Below the pieces are notes generated by a model. That model ran no database searches. It worked only from the letters and a program-made list of their open reading frames with translations, and was not told the DNA's origin. From Mesostigma viride (lineage: Eukaryota; Streptophyta; Mesostigmatophyceae; Mesostigmatales; Mesostigmataceae): a stretch of DNA of 63,105 nucleotides. The number at the start of each line of letters is the position of its first letter. Within the stretch, counting starts at the first letter, position 1. The stretch lies in the NCBI GenBank assembly GCA_009746045.1, contig RPFO01000870.1:1-63105 (forward strand), read 5' to 3'. The position numbers and the translations under genes are program-made. Shown piece after piece: positions 43,201 through 57,250 of this stretch.

Positions 43201-43801
43201 GCCTGATGAGGTGCTTGAGGATGAGAAGCCTCGAGTCATAGCCCGGTTGGTGGAGAGTACCCCTGATCTGATTTTGTCTGGGATTGACTTTACCCAGCCT
43301 ATCACCTTGGAGATCTTTGTTGACAGTTCCATGGATGCTCGCCAGGTTACCAAGGTCAGGGGGAGATCTGCTGCTCTGTTTGCTTTTTATCAGAGCAGGG
43401 CAAGTTTGTTCAGCTGGTACAGCAGACTGCAGAAGAGGGTCTGTATCAGTTCAGATGTGGCAGAATGCAGGGCCATATGCGAGGGGATCCAGTCCAGCCT
43501 GTACATAAAGGAGTTAATGCTGGAGCTGGCTTCAGTTACCCCTTGGACCTTGCAGATGGAGACGTTGTTGCTAACAGACAGCATGGGTATGGTCCAGTTT
43601 GTTCACAAGCAGCTGGCCAGGAGCCGGGACCTGGATTATTTGTTGCTGAAGGAGTTGGCCAGTTTGGTTGACTTGAAGCATATCCCTGGCGAGGAGAACC
43701 CTGCTGATGCATTGACAAAGCTGCCACACAAGGCCCCAGCCCAGTACAATGTACTGAGGAAGCTCATGAATGCTGACTGTCAAGTCGGTCTATCTGTCTA
43801 A
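40211..43801 (+). CDS. pol of copy C, intact: integrase-protease-RT-RNase H
   Basis: Open from the gag UGA to 43801; the numbering below starts at 40244 (1,185 aa). Domains: GAG-pre-integrase H/C cluster (~128-165); integrase core with D203, D242 and E272 ('QGVVERAIQEI'); integrase C-terminal region to ~420; Pro/Gly linker; aspartic protease (~515-600) with D522-T523-N524 in place of D-T-G and 'VILGQNFLG' at 584-592; copia-type RT (~690-940) with 'LDFKRAFL' and HGDD (881-884) in place of YVDD; RNase H with D1027, E1074 and D1112. Normal Ty1/copia order is protease-integrase-RT-RNase H. Here protease follows integrase. There is no natural ATG at the start, which supports expression as a gag-pol fusion through UGA readthrough. 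The integrase D-to-E spacing (29 residues) is shorter than the usual ~35. Confidence 0.9.
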   Translation, partial: YEPAHIPEPWRVPPGVCNEAASDSSEGQPHALVKEPIGHDGASLVTTESMPAVAAVVTRQRARHGGAEPEVGPGDVDPGGSQKHSDRAGLAQDGQDEDRAGDSLTGTTLVPPVHKGSVHTLSANNDNKRFSLLYDIASRLHTMFGHAAQSLQVARRLGGSELYSICQQVAQACKCRLVARKPKQSHARTPILQPGHVQVDIQRIRGLKLLVAVDRYTKYKTLEILPDMEKPTLIAALKLTRSRYPGLELLQCDIQFECCENLPEFPELLITPRESHGQQGVVERAIQEIKTVLLVERIPRTSSAIVTSAWLRSVEDRLNLRTPMFFGDIAINPLMLHTRMLPADAEQAWKEKLEAKFLKLRQKDKGWSVLEPNVGQQVVVWKEPSFPGKRGSWHDGVVTRVEAAGHKCWVAIDGSQAVHRLSWSKIRPRGGNQGDLFQVPAGVQGGGDVELPDQGATAVSSPQGDPGPAPGVPSHTVVGQAGGQAAPPERPDTRPRGVRLSDIVQALQRAKKEPKVSKLVQLDEPEVAAMEIDTNAQVSVMGPQHTGELLVGEPSCPWVSDFSGRTHLRVLGEVTAPVMGVDVTFLVLEDYDGPVILGQNFLGNPGISIRATALRRDGWGMIPLENFRTTFPVRCRAKPVKGVKWDEGEVPPAASLVIPAVLHPSSIGITHRSLAAHSPLTYDQLVQEMSSPTLFEAWKLAFSKALEEWLQFECAAPTDRRPPASRKLALRFVLKRKVVDEVSVPHVRPVLNEYHGTGSLPGEELYTPGMLHDTWRILLCLYVGLLNRGAAMSSVLLDFKRAFLKSDPEVARRVWKQDEPYCVEVPAIWKLELHQQFLVILKGLEGLRSSPIIWRLTLQEALISECGLRVSSVDPCLLLAQWEGLPVYASLHGDDLHLLAPTTWLKKFIPVISGKFSLGKELWQEPNKPVVFCGMQATLFRRDGEWSIRLQAGGDYKQTIVKALPEKITQAAGPELRGMWAWFASICGPSLMVHSRMPDEVLEDEKPRVIARLVESTPDLILSGIDFTQPITLEIFVDSSMDARQVTKVRGRSAALFAFYQSRASLFSWYSRLQKRVCISSDVAECRAICEGIQSSLYIKELMLELASVTPWTLQMETLLLTDSMGMVQFVHKQLARSRDLDYLLLKELASLVDLKHIPGEENPADALTKLPHKAPAQYNVLRKLMNADCQVGLSV

Positions 43802-44549
43802 AAGCTGAGAGCTGGGTGCTTAAGTCTCTGGATATCAGGCTGGGAGCTTGATTGTACATAATCCTGAGCACACCTTGAGGGGTGAGACATGTCTCTGGTG
43901 TGGGAATGTCTGACATTGTCTCTGATGGAGAGATGTCTATCTGGGGTTTTCATCTCAGTCTGAGGTTTCCCCAGATCTGTGGTTTGTGGGCGGGGTTCGA
44001 TTCCCTGGTGCCGTCTTAAGGCGGAGTTTCACGGACTGGCTGACCCATCCACCATGCTGGTGAGGTGGCGACAGGTCCCCTGATTTTCCACGGTTGGAAC
44101 GAGTATAGGAGCTTGTGTTTTGCATGTGCTTCGCGTAGATGTTGTGTCTGGTTCGATAAGGGGCAGCAGACCGGCGCCGACTCCCGTCTGGGGGTCAGCA
44201 ATGTTTTCTGATGAGCTGTTGTGGGTGATCTGTGGGGTTTCGCCTAAGGTCCTGAAGGTTGTACATACTTCTCAAGTTCTTAACTGAACACCTATGGGCT
44301 GCCACAGTTGGCCAACCTCTTGTACATGGGTAACACAACGAGCCTCCCGTGAAGGGATAGGGACTCATTGTAATTTGTTTGTGCTCCTGAGCCAGTATGG
44401 GTGCTATGTACATATAATAAGGAATCCAAGCTGACTGTCATGCCCAGCGGGTTGTGACTTGTAGTCTGGGGAGGATATCCAGTACCCATTGTGTGTGTTT
44501 GTATGTAGACTTGTGTGAGCTGCTACAGCTCAAGAAAAGAAAGGATTGG
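43802..44549 (+). other. 3' untranslated region of copy C
   Basis: About 750 bp between the pol stop and the 3' LTR, conserved in copies A and D. It contains TGTCTCTGGTGTGGGAATGTCTGACATTGTCTCTGATGG-like short inverted and direct motifs (given here as a description of 43890-43930) and a GCTGCTACAGCTC hairpin before the polypurine tract. No ORF of note. Confidence 0.7.
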
Positions 44550-45246
44550 AGTTAACGCCAAGCGCATTGGCGTGATCCTGATTCGGCATATCTCTGCGAT
44601 TCCAGCGGCACCGGAACGAGTTCATTCCGACAAGTATCAAGAAAGTTATGGCGTTCCGACTTCCCGGTCGCGCGCGAGCGCGAGCCGGCTGTTCTTCTAA
44701 GTCGGACGTGAATATTTGCCGACGACATATGGGGTCGACAGTAATTCCTGGGCTGACAGGAATTAGGTGCTGTACCTACGACGGTATTGGATTAATACGT
44801 CGTACGCAGGAAATAGGAACCTTAACCTGTGGTCTGTTGGTACCGCAGGCTTAGTCCTGGACTTCTAGGTGCAGATGCAATAATCACTGTGGTGACTGTA
44901 CTCTGTGGTCACTGTGCCTGTATGGCAGACCTACTGTATAGGAGCTGGGCGCTGTACAGGTAGTGAATACTGTACCGGGAGTGTTATTACTGAGCAGGCC
45001 TCCTAGGCTGCTCAGGACTAGCAAGCACAGTGCACAAGTATATAAACGATAGGCCAGTGCCAAATGGGCATCTCTTGCGAGCCCGCCTCACGTGTTGTGC
45101 CTTGACTTGGCAAGCTCGTGTGCAAGCCTCAAGTGTTGAGCGCTGTAAACATTATCCGATTTTAACAAAGCTCCGTTTCCAACCATATCACACATTGCTG
45201 CATTGCAACCATATCCTTCACATTGCGTGTGCGAAGAACGTTAACT
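44550..45246 (+). repeat. 3' LTR of copy C
   Basis: A full-length LTR, AGTTAACGCC...AACGTTAACT. The TATA box TATATAAA is at 45039-45046, about 200 bp before the LTR end. It is rich in hairpins, for example TAATTCCTG/CAGGAATTA and GAGCAGGCC/GGCTGCTC. Confidence 0.93.
45039..45046 (+). promoter_or_regulatory. TATA box of the LTR promoter
   Basis: TATATAAA in all family LTRs (also 32551, 37706 and 50714 on plus; about 29258 on minus). It lies about 490 bp into the 696-bp LTR, as expected for a U3 promoter with about 170 bp of R-U5 downstream. Transcription start not determined. Confidence 0.6.
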
Positions 45247-46076
45247 AGTTAAACGTTCTTCGCACACGCAATGTGAAAGATATGGTTGCAATGCAGCAAT
45301 GTGTGAATATGGTTGGAAACGGAGCTTTGTTAAATCGGATAATGTTTACAGCGCTCAACACTTGAGGCTTGCACACGAGCTTGCCAAGTCAAGGCACAAC
45401 ACGTGAGGCGGGCTCGCAAGAGATGCCCATTTGGCACTGGTCTATTGTTTATATACTTGTGCACTGTGCTTGCTAGTCCTGAGCAGCCTAGGAGGCCTGC
45501 TCAGTAATAACACTCCCGGTACAGTATTCACTACCTGTACAGCGCCCAGCTCCTATACAGTAGGTCTGCCATACAGGCACAGTGACCACAGAGTACAGTC
45601 ACCACAGTGATTATTGCATCTGCACCTAGAAGTCCAGGACTAAGTCTGCGGTACCCACAGACCACAGGTTAAGGTTCCTATTTCCTGCGTACGACGTATT
45701 AATCCAATACCGTCGTAGGTACAGCACCTAATTCCTGTCAGCCCAGGAATTACTGTCGACCCCATATGTCGTCGGCAAATATTCACGTCCGACTTAGAAG
45801 AACAGCCGGCTCGCGCTCGTGCGCGACCGGGAAGTCGGAACGCCATAACTTTCTTGATACTTGTCGGAATGAACTCGTTCCGGTGCCGCTGGAATCGCAG
45901 AGATATGCCGAATCAGGATCACGCCAATGCGCTTGGCGTTAACTCCAATCCTTTCTTTTCTTGAGCTGTAGCAGCTCACACAAGTCTACATACAAACACA
46001 CACAATGGGTACTGGATATCCTCCCCAGACTACAAGTCACAACCCGCTGGGCATGACAGTCAGCTTGGATTCCTCC
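45247..46076 (-). repeat. Inverted LTR plus 3' UTR piece, tail to tail with copy C
   Basis: The LTR (45247-45944) begins AGTTAAACG immediately after copy C's CGTTAACT with no spacer. It continues into 132 bp of inverted 3' UTR that mirrors the sequence left of copy C's 3' LTR. The tip has one extra A. Together with 44421-45246 it forms a ~1.65-kb near-perfect palindrome. Confidence 0.9.
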
Positions 46077-46935
46077 GGAAGAGCATAGGGATAGGGACTC
46101 ATTGTAATTTGAGTTAAGCTTTCTTAGCACATGCAATGTGAAGGATATGGTTGCAATGCAGCAATGTGTGATATGGTTGGAAACGGAGCTTTGTTAAAAT
46201 CGGATAATGTTTACAGCGCTCACACACGTGAAGCTTGTACACGCGCTTGCCAAGTCAAGGCACAACACGTGAGGCGGGCTCGCAAGAGAGATGCCCATTT
46301 GGCACTGGCCTATTGTTTATATACTTGTGCACTGTGCTTGCTAGTCCTGAGCAGCCTAGGAGGCCTGCTCAGTAATAACACCCCCGGTACAGTATTCACT
46401 ACCTGTACAGCGCCCAACTCCTATACAGTAGGTCTGCCATACAGGCACAGTGACCACAGAGCACAGTCCACAGTGACTATTGCATCTGCACCTAGAAGTC
46501 CAGGACTAAGTCTGCGGTACCCACAGACCACAGGTTAAGGTTCCTATTTCCTGCGTACGACGTATTAATCCAATACCGTCGTAGGTACAGCACCTAATTC
46601 CTGTCAGCCCAGGAATTACTGTCGACCCCATATGTCGTCGGCAAATATTCACGTCCGACTTAGAAGAACAGCCGGCTCGCGCTCGTGCGCGACCGGGAAG
46701 TCGGAACGCCATAACTTTCTTGATACTCGTCGGAATGAACTCGTTCCGGTGCCGCTGGAATCGCAGAGATATGCCGAATCAGGATCACGCCAATGCGCTT
46801 GGCGTTAACTCCAATCCTTTCTTTTCTTGAGCTGTAGCAGCTCACACAAGTCTACATACAAACACACACAATGGGTACTGGATATCCTCCCCAGACTACA
46901 AGTCACAACCCGCTGGGCATGACAGTCCGGAAGCT
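46077..46935 (-). repeat. Second inverted LTR plus 3' UTR piece
   Basis: A short piece of 3' UTR in plus orientation (ATAGGGACTCATTGTAATTTG, ~46089-46109) is followed by a diverged inverted LTR (46112-46810; tip AGTTAAGC, several small indels). About 116 bp of inverted 3' UTR then ends at ~46926. The join to copy D's pol is at ~46935. Confidence 0.88.
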
Positions 46936-49477
46936 AAGGAGAAGCTAGAGGCCAAGTTCCTCAAGCTGAGGCAGAAAGACAAGGGCTGGAGTGTCCTAGA
47001 ACCTAACGTTGGACAACAGGTTGTTGTGTGGAAGGAACCAAGCTTTCCAGGGAAACGTGGCAGCTGGCATGATGGGGTGGTGACCCGAGTAGAAGCCGCT
47101 GGCCATAAGTGCTGGGTGGCCATTGATGGCTCCCAAGCAGTGCACCGTCTGTCCTGGTCAAAGATCCGTCCCCGGGGAGGTAATCAAGGAGACCTCTTCC
47201 AGGTGCCCGCTGGTGTACAAGGCGGGGGTGACGTGGAGCTTCCTGATCAGGGTGCTACAGCTGTATCGAGCCCTCAGGGTGACCCTGGCCCGGCCCCTGG
47301 GGTACCTTCACATACGGTGGTTGGGCAAGCAGGCGGACAGGCTGCACCTCCGGAACGGCCCGACACCAGGCCTAGGGGTGTGCGTCTATCAGATATTGTA
47401 CAGGCTTTGCAAAGAGCCAAGAAGGAGCCTAAGGTGTCCAAGCTTGTCCAGTTGGATGAACCTGAGGTAGCTGCCATGGAGATAGATACCAATGCAGGTT
47501 TCTGTCATGGGACCTCAGCATACAGGAGAACTGCTGGTCGGAGAACCAAGTTGCCCCTGGGTGTCTGATTTCAGTGGTAGGACGCATCTAAGGGTGTTGG
47601 GAGAGGTTAATGCCCCTGTCATGGGTGTGGATGTGACCTTCCTTGTCCTAGAGGACTATGATGGCCCTGTGATTTTGGGTCAGAATTTTCTGGGCAATCC
47701 TGGGATTTCTATCAGAGCTACAGCTCTGAGAAGAGATGGCTGGGGGATGATTCCCCTAGAAAATTTCAGGACAACATTTCCAGTCAGGTGCAGGGCCAAG
47801 CCGGTCAAGGGTGTAAAATGGGATGAAGGGGAGGTGCCCCCAGCGGCCAGTTTGGTTATTCCAGCTGTGTTGCACCCCAGCAGTATTGGCATAACTCACA
47901 GGAGCCTTGCTGCACACTCTCCTTTGACATATGACCAGCTGGTCCAAGAGATGAGCTCGCCTACTTTGTTTGAGGCTTGGAAGCTCGCCTTCTCCAAGGC
48001 ATTGGAGGAGTGGTTGCAGTTTGAGTGTGCTGCACCAACAGACAGACGTCCCCCAGCATCAAGGAAGCTTGCTTTGAGATTTGTGCTGAAGAGGAAGGTT
48101 GTGGATGAGGTATCAGTGCCCCATGTCAGGCCTGTCCTGAATGAGTATCACGGCACGGGGAGTCTGCCAGGAGAGGAGCTATACACGCCAGGGATGCTAC
48201 ACGACACATGGAGAATTTTGCTATGTCTCTACGTGGGGTTGCTGAACAGGGGAGCAGCTATGTCATCAGTGCTGCTGGACTTCAAGAGGGCATTTTTAAA
48301 ATCTGATCCAGAAGTGGCCAGGAGGGTGTGGAAGCAGGATGAGCCTTACTGTGTTGAGGTGCCTGCCATCTGGAAGCTGGAGCTGCATCAACAATTCCTG
48401 GTTATTCTGAAGGGCCTGGAAGGACTCAGGTCGAGCCCAATCATCTGGAGACTCACGCTGCAGGAAGCTCTGATCAGTGAGTGTGGCTTGAGAGTGTCTT
48501 CAGTTGATCCCTGTTTGCTGCTGGCCCAATGGGAGGGTCTGCCAGTGTATGCTAGTTTGCATGGAGATGATCTGCATTTGCTAGCCCCCACGACCTGGCT
48601 GAAGAAGTTTATTCCTGTCATCAGTGGCAAGTTTTCACTGGGCAAGGAGCTGTGGCAGGAGCCCAACAAGCCTGTAGTGTTCTGTGGAATGCAGGCTACC
48701 CTGTTCAGGAGGGACGGGGAGTGGAGTATCAGGCTTCAGGCTGGAGGAGATTATAAACAGACCATTGTGAAGGCCTTGCCAGAGAAGATCACCCAGGCTG
48801 CAGGACCTGAGTTGAGAGGCATGTGGGCCTGGTTTGCCAGCATCTGTGGTCCGTCTTTGATGGTCCATAGCAGAATGCCTGATGAGGTGCTTGAGGATGA
48901 GAAGCCTCGAGTCATAGCCCGGTTGGTGGAGAGTACCCCTGATCTGATTTTGTCTGGGATTGACTTTACCCAGCCTATCACCTTGGAGATCTTTGTTGAC
49001 AGTTCCATGGATGCTCGCCAGGTTACCAAGGTCAGGGGGAGATCTGCTGCTCTGTTTGCTTTTTATCAGAGCAGGGCAAGTTTGTTCAGCTGGTACAGCA
49101 GACTGCAGAAGAGGGTCTGTATCAGTTCAGATGTGGCAGAATGCAGGGCCATATGCGAGGGGATCCAGTCCAGCCTGTACATAAAGGAGTTAATGCTGGA
49201 GCTGGCTTCAGTTACCCCTTGGACCTTGCAGATGGAGACGTTGTTGCTAACAGACAGCATGGGTATGGTCCAGTTTGTTCACAAGCAGCTGGCCAGGAGC
49301 CGGGACCTGGATTATTTGTTGCTGAAGGAGTTGGCCAGTTTGGTTGACTTGAAGCATATCCCTGGCGAGGAGAACCCTGCTGATGCATTGACAAAGCTGC
49401 CACACAAGGCCCCAGCCCAGTACAATGTACTGAGGAAGCTCATGAATGCTGACTGTCAAGTCGGTCTATCTGTCTAA
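46936..49477 (+). pseudogene. pol of copy D, 3' part, with frameshift in the protease
   Basis: It begins at the integrase C-terminal region (equivalent to copy C residue ~339). It runs in frame to the protease active site, where two bases (CA) of the D-T-N-A-Q codons are missing at ~47494. The frame resumes at 47492-49477 (661 aa: rest of protease, RT and RNase H), nearly identical to copy C. It is the 3' half of the same insertion as copy B. Confidence 0.9.
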
Positions 49478-50225
49478 AAGCTGAGAGCTGGGTGCTTAAG
49501 TCTCTGGATATCAGGCTGGGAGCTTGATTGTACATAATCCTGAGCACACCTTGAGGGGTGAGACATGTCTCTGGTGTGGGAATGTCTGACATTGTCTCTG
49601 ATGGAGAGATGTCTATCTGGGGTTTTCATCTCAGTCTGAGGTTTCCCCAGATCTGTGGTTTGTGGGCGGGGTTCGATTCCCTGGTGCCGTCTTAAGGCGG
49701 AGTTTCACGGACTGGCTGACCCATCCACCATGCTGGTGAGGTGGCGACAGGTCCCCTGATTTTCCACGGTTGGAACGAGTAGAGGAGCTTGTGTTTTGCA
49801 TGTGCTTCGCGTAGATGTTGTGTCTGGTTCGATAAGGGGCAGCAGACCGGCGCCGACTCCCGTCTGGGGGTCAGCAATGTTTTCTGATGAGCTGTTGTGG
49901 GTGATCTGTGGGGTTTCGCCTAAGGTCCTGAAGGTTGTACATACTTCTCAAGTTCTTAACTGAACACCTATGGGCTGCCACAGTTGGCCAACCTCTTGTA
50001 CATGGGTAACACAACGAGCCTCCCGTGAAGGGATAGGGACTCATTGTAATTTGTTTGTGCTCCTGAGCCAGTATGGGTGCTATGTACATATAATAAGGAA
50101 TCCAAGCTGACTGTCATGCCCAGCGGGTTGTGACTTGTAGTCTGGGGAGGATATCCAGTACCCATTGTGTGTGTTTGTATGTAGACTTGTGTGAGCTGCT
50201 ACAGCTCAAGAAAAGAAAGGATTGG

Positions 50226-50921
50226 AGTTAACGCCAAGCGCATTGGCGTGATCCTGATTCGGCATATCTCTGCGATTCCAGCGGCACCGGAACGAGTTCA
50301 TTCCGACAAGTATCAAGAAAGTTATGGCGTTCCGACTTCCCGGTCGCGCGCGAGCGCGAGCCGGCTGTTCTTCTAAGTCGGACGTGAATATTTGCCGACG
50401 ACATATGGGGTCGACAGTAATTCCTGGGCTGACAGGAATTAGGTGCTGTACCTACGACGGTATTGGATTAATACGTCGTACGCAGGAAATAGGAACCTTA
50501 ACCTGTGGTCTGTTGGTACCGCAGGCTTAGTCCTGGACTTCTAGGTGCAGATGCAATAATCACTGTGGTGACTGTACTCTGTGGTCACTGTGCCTGTATG
50601 GCAGACCTACTGTATAGGAGCTGGGCGCTGTACAGGTAGTGAATACTGTACCGGGGTGTTATTACTGAGCAGGCCTCCTAGGCTGCTCAGGACTAGCAAG
50701 CACAGTGCACAAGTATATAAACAATAGGCCAGTGCCAAATGGGCATCTCTTGCGAGCCCGCCTCACGTGTTGTGCCTTGACTTGGCAAGCTCGTGTGCAA
50801 GCCTCAAGTGTTGAGCGCTGTAAACATTATCCGATTTAACAAAGCTCCGTTTCCAACCATATTCACACATTGCTGCATTGCAACCATATCCTTCACATTG
50901 CGTGTGCGAAGAACGTTAACT
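50226..50921 (+). repeat. 3' LTR of copy D (right end of composite)
   Basis: A full-length 696-bp LTR ending CGTTAACT, followed by AAAAC, which matches the flank left of copy B's 5' LTR. Confidence 0.93.
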
Positions 50922-52828
50922 AAAACCTCTTCTCCAGAGAGGACAAAACCTCCAGGGGGATAAAAACCTACAGGAGGAGCATTAGGCTCAGGCTCCCAGA
51001 TTACTCCTTATGACAAGGGTTTCCCAGCCATCATGGACCGCAGCAACTGGTATCCATTAAGGGCCAGTCGTGGAAGTTTGGTCATAGCATCAGCAGGATT
51101 TGAATGTCCTGGCAGATGTATGGTCATACAGTGGTTGGACAACTCCTTTGCCACAAGGTAGTCCAAGTCAGTAGTAACTAGTGGCCCTCTCATTCTTGAT
51201 AAAAGAGACCACGGGCTTATTATCACAATAAACCCTGACATCAATCACAGGTTGAGGTCTTATCTGACTCAGACACCATAAGAGTAGCTCTCTTATGTAT
51301 ATTCATTGAGAATGATAGATTACGGAGGTGAGATAGGCATGCAACATAAGGAAAAACCCGAGAACTGGGAGAATAACCCTGAAGAAATTAATAGTAATCT
51401 GACACAGACATCCAAGGATCACGCCAGCGGCACAAGGTACAACTAACTATACATCACAAAACTACACGCAGCAACAGCGCTGCCGGCCCACCATGCAGGC
51501 CTGGAAGGAATCTAGACCGCATGGGTCGCGACAAAGTCGGCCCGGGTGCGGCGGAATAACACATCAGCCACGGTGCGAGTGAGGGCGAGTGACAGACGCT
51601 GCCGCTAATACGAGGACCACGTGCGGGCCGACCACGGGGCGGTCTGACCCTCGAGGTCGAGGCGGTCTTCACGGCGCTGGCAGCACTCGTGGAAAAACTC
51701 CGCTGTCTTGGGGCCCATGGCCCCGAACTCCTCAAGGACAAAGGGGATGACCCGGTGGGGCCCCACATTGCCGTAGGAGGCAAACTTGTCGCGCTCAGCC
51801 ACAGCGGCAGCAGCGCCGGCATCCACAGCCGCCCGGAGGATGTGGCGACTCTCTTATGTATATGGTGTCGCGAATGCACATGGCATATGCCCTGCACTCG
51901 GCTGTGTCAATGCCAGCAAACCGCCTCCTCTGAAGGTTACTGGACCAGTATACCAACGAGGGCTGCTTGCATGCCTTCATTCCTGATGGTGATCAGGCAT
52001 CCGGCTCTGGCACCAATCTTGTTGGCAGATCTAGACTCTTGGCTAGCATCTGTGTAGGCGTCTATGATGATGATACGCCTATGCCAGTCCACACCAGACA
52101 GCACCAAATCAGGAGATTCATTGAGGCAGCTCTCCAGGCGCCTCCTTCCTTCTCCTATAATAACAGAGTCTGGCATCCTACTCTGTACTGCCAGGTCAGG
52201 GTTAGTTGTGGCAGCCAGCCAACCTAGTTGACCTTTAACCGTAGGGGCATTCTCCTCAGTTACTCTCTTGGGCAACTGAGTTATCACTTTTTCTTTCATA
52301 TACGAAGGCAAAATGAAAAAAGTTAAAACATTAGCCTCCGACAATCTGGAGCGTCCGATGATGGATCCAACGGCCGCGATAAACCCGCTAAGTTAGCGGC
52401 TCGGGTCGTCCGTCCAAAATACTACAAAATACTACACATAAACAACCAATACAAAACAAGCAAACTACGGAACCACATAGACGCGACGCGAGGGATTGGG
52501 GCCGTCGGATGGTGGAGGCGTTGTCCCCAACCCGAGGGGCGACGGGTTGACTGGGGTAAAGGTGGCGCAAGCCACCGGAGGTGGGCGGGGGCGGCTTATT
52601 AGTGCCTGTGGCGCGGTGGAACAAATCCCCTTCGCCGATTGCAGCTTAAGATGCCATCCTTTGTCATCTTGGAAAAGGGTACAGCCAATGCCACAGTAAG
52701 GTACCTGGCTGTTTTTAGTAAACCATGCTCTGGTACCAATAGGGGACTTGTCATTGAGCCTTTTATAGGTCTCATTCAACCATCCCTTGGGACCAATGCG
52801 TTGCATGTCATCCCCATATCACTAGGAG
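50922..52828 (-). pseudogene. Remnant of a second copia-like pol: RT end and RNase H
   Basis: Minus-strand fragments align in order with the main family's pol. 52806-~52640 matches RT after the GDD ('YGDDMQRIGPKGWL', 'YCGIGCTLFQDDKGW'). 52344-51937 matches the RT-RNase H junction and first RNase H acid ('LGWLAATTNPDLAVQSRMPDS', 'DAYTDASQ'). 51980-51849 carries the RNase H glutamate ('TAECRAYAMCIRDTIYI'), and 51302-51008 is the C-terminus ('HLPGHSNPADAMTKLP'). A ~0.3-kb GC-rich insertion lies at about 52345-52640, and a LINE tail at 51303-51848. The upstream part of the same pol is at 60174-60760, beyond the 7.3-kb element. Confidence 0.78.
51288..51863 (-). mobile_element. Second LINE tail with 15-bp target-site duplication
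   Basis: CTCTCTTATGTATAT at 51288-51302 and 51849-51863 flanks 546 bp. On the minus strand (51826-~51500) the insert encodes the end of a LINE ORF2: 'VGPHRVIPFVLEEFGAMGP', 'RREDRLDLEGQ' and 'PWSARTWSSY'. This is homologous to the end of the LINE at 32560-33912 but diverged. Copia reading resumes on both sides. Confidence 0.85.
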
Positions 52829-53170
52829 CCGGGTGTTGACAAAGTGTGACAAATTTTTGTCAACAATTGTCAACTTGTTGACAAAGTGTGACAAATTGTT
52901 GACAAATTGTTGTTAAAGTGTGACAAAACTAGACAAAACTAGACAAAAAAATGTCAACAGCTTGACAAAACTTGACAGAATGTTGACAATCTTGACAAAA
53001 CGTTGACAATCGTTGACATGTCAACTTTATGAGCATGTCAACAAATGTCAAAACACTGACAAGCCAAGGTGATTTGTCAACAAATGTCAAGACGTTTACA
53101 AACGCAGGCCAAACGCAAGAAAAATGTCAACAAAATGTCAACAAATGTCAACATGACAAAATGTCAACAT
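52829..53170. repeat. Left subterminal TGACA/TGTCA cluster
   Basis: Many copies of TTGACAAA, GTGTGACAAA, TGTCAACA and TTGTCAAC lie in 340 bp, in both orientations, often spaced by about one or two helical turns. The right end has the same motif density. Such clusters are typical transposase-binding regions. Confidence 0.85.

Positions 53171-57250
<4,080 letters not shown>

Larger units (their letters stand above)
37914..45246 (+). mobile_element. Copia-related element, copy C
   Basis: Internal region 37914-44549, then a complete 3' LTR 44550-45246. ORF1 and gag carry single-base disruptions, but pol (40211-43801) is fully open. A polypurine tract (AAGAAAAGAAAGG, 44532-44544) precedes the 3' LTR. 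The sequence after the 5' LTR (TCAAATTACAACC) would be the primer-binding region, but it is not the common TGG-type match to a tRNA 3' end. Confidence 0.9.
32057..50926 (+). mobile_element. Composite retroelement B-C-D with 5-bp target duplication
   Basis: AAAAC at 32057-32061 and again at 50922-50926 directly flanks LTR tips AGTTAACG (32062) and CGTTAACT (50921). The outer LTRs therefore belong to one insertion (B = 5' part, D = 3' part). B's pol stops at ~37327 and D's resumes at ~46936; by alignment with copy C only 146 bp are missing between them. The block 37327-46935 contains a partial LTR, all of copy C, its 3' LTR, two inverted LTRs and two inverted 3' UTR pieces. Confidence 0.85.

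Noticed and set aside
50922-52828. Possibility that this remnant is a decayed copy of the main copia family
   Set aside because: Aligned motifs differ strongly (YGDD vs HGDD, different RNase H residues) while main-family copies are nearly identical to each other, so a separate family is more likely.
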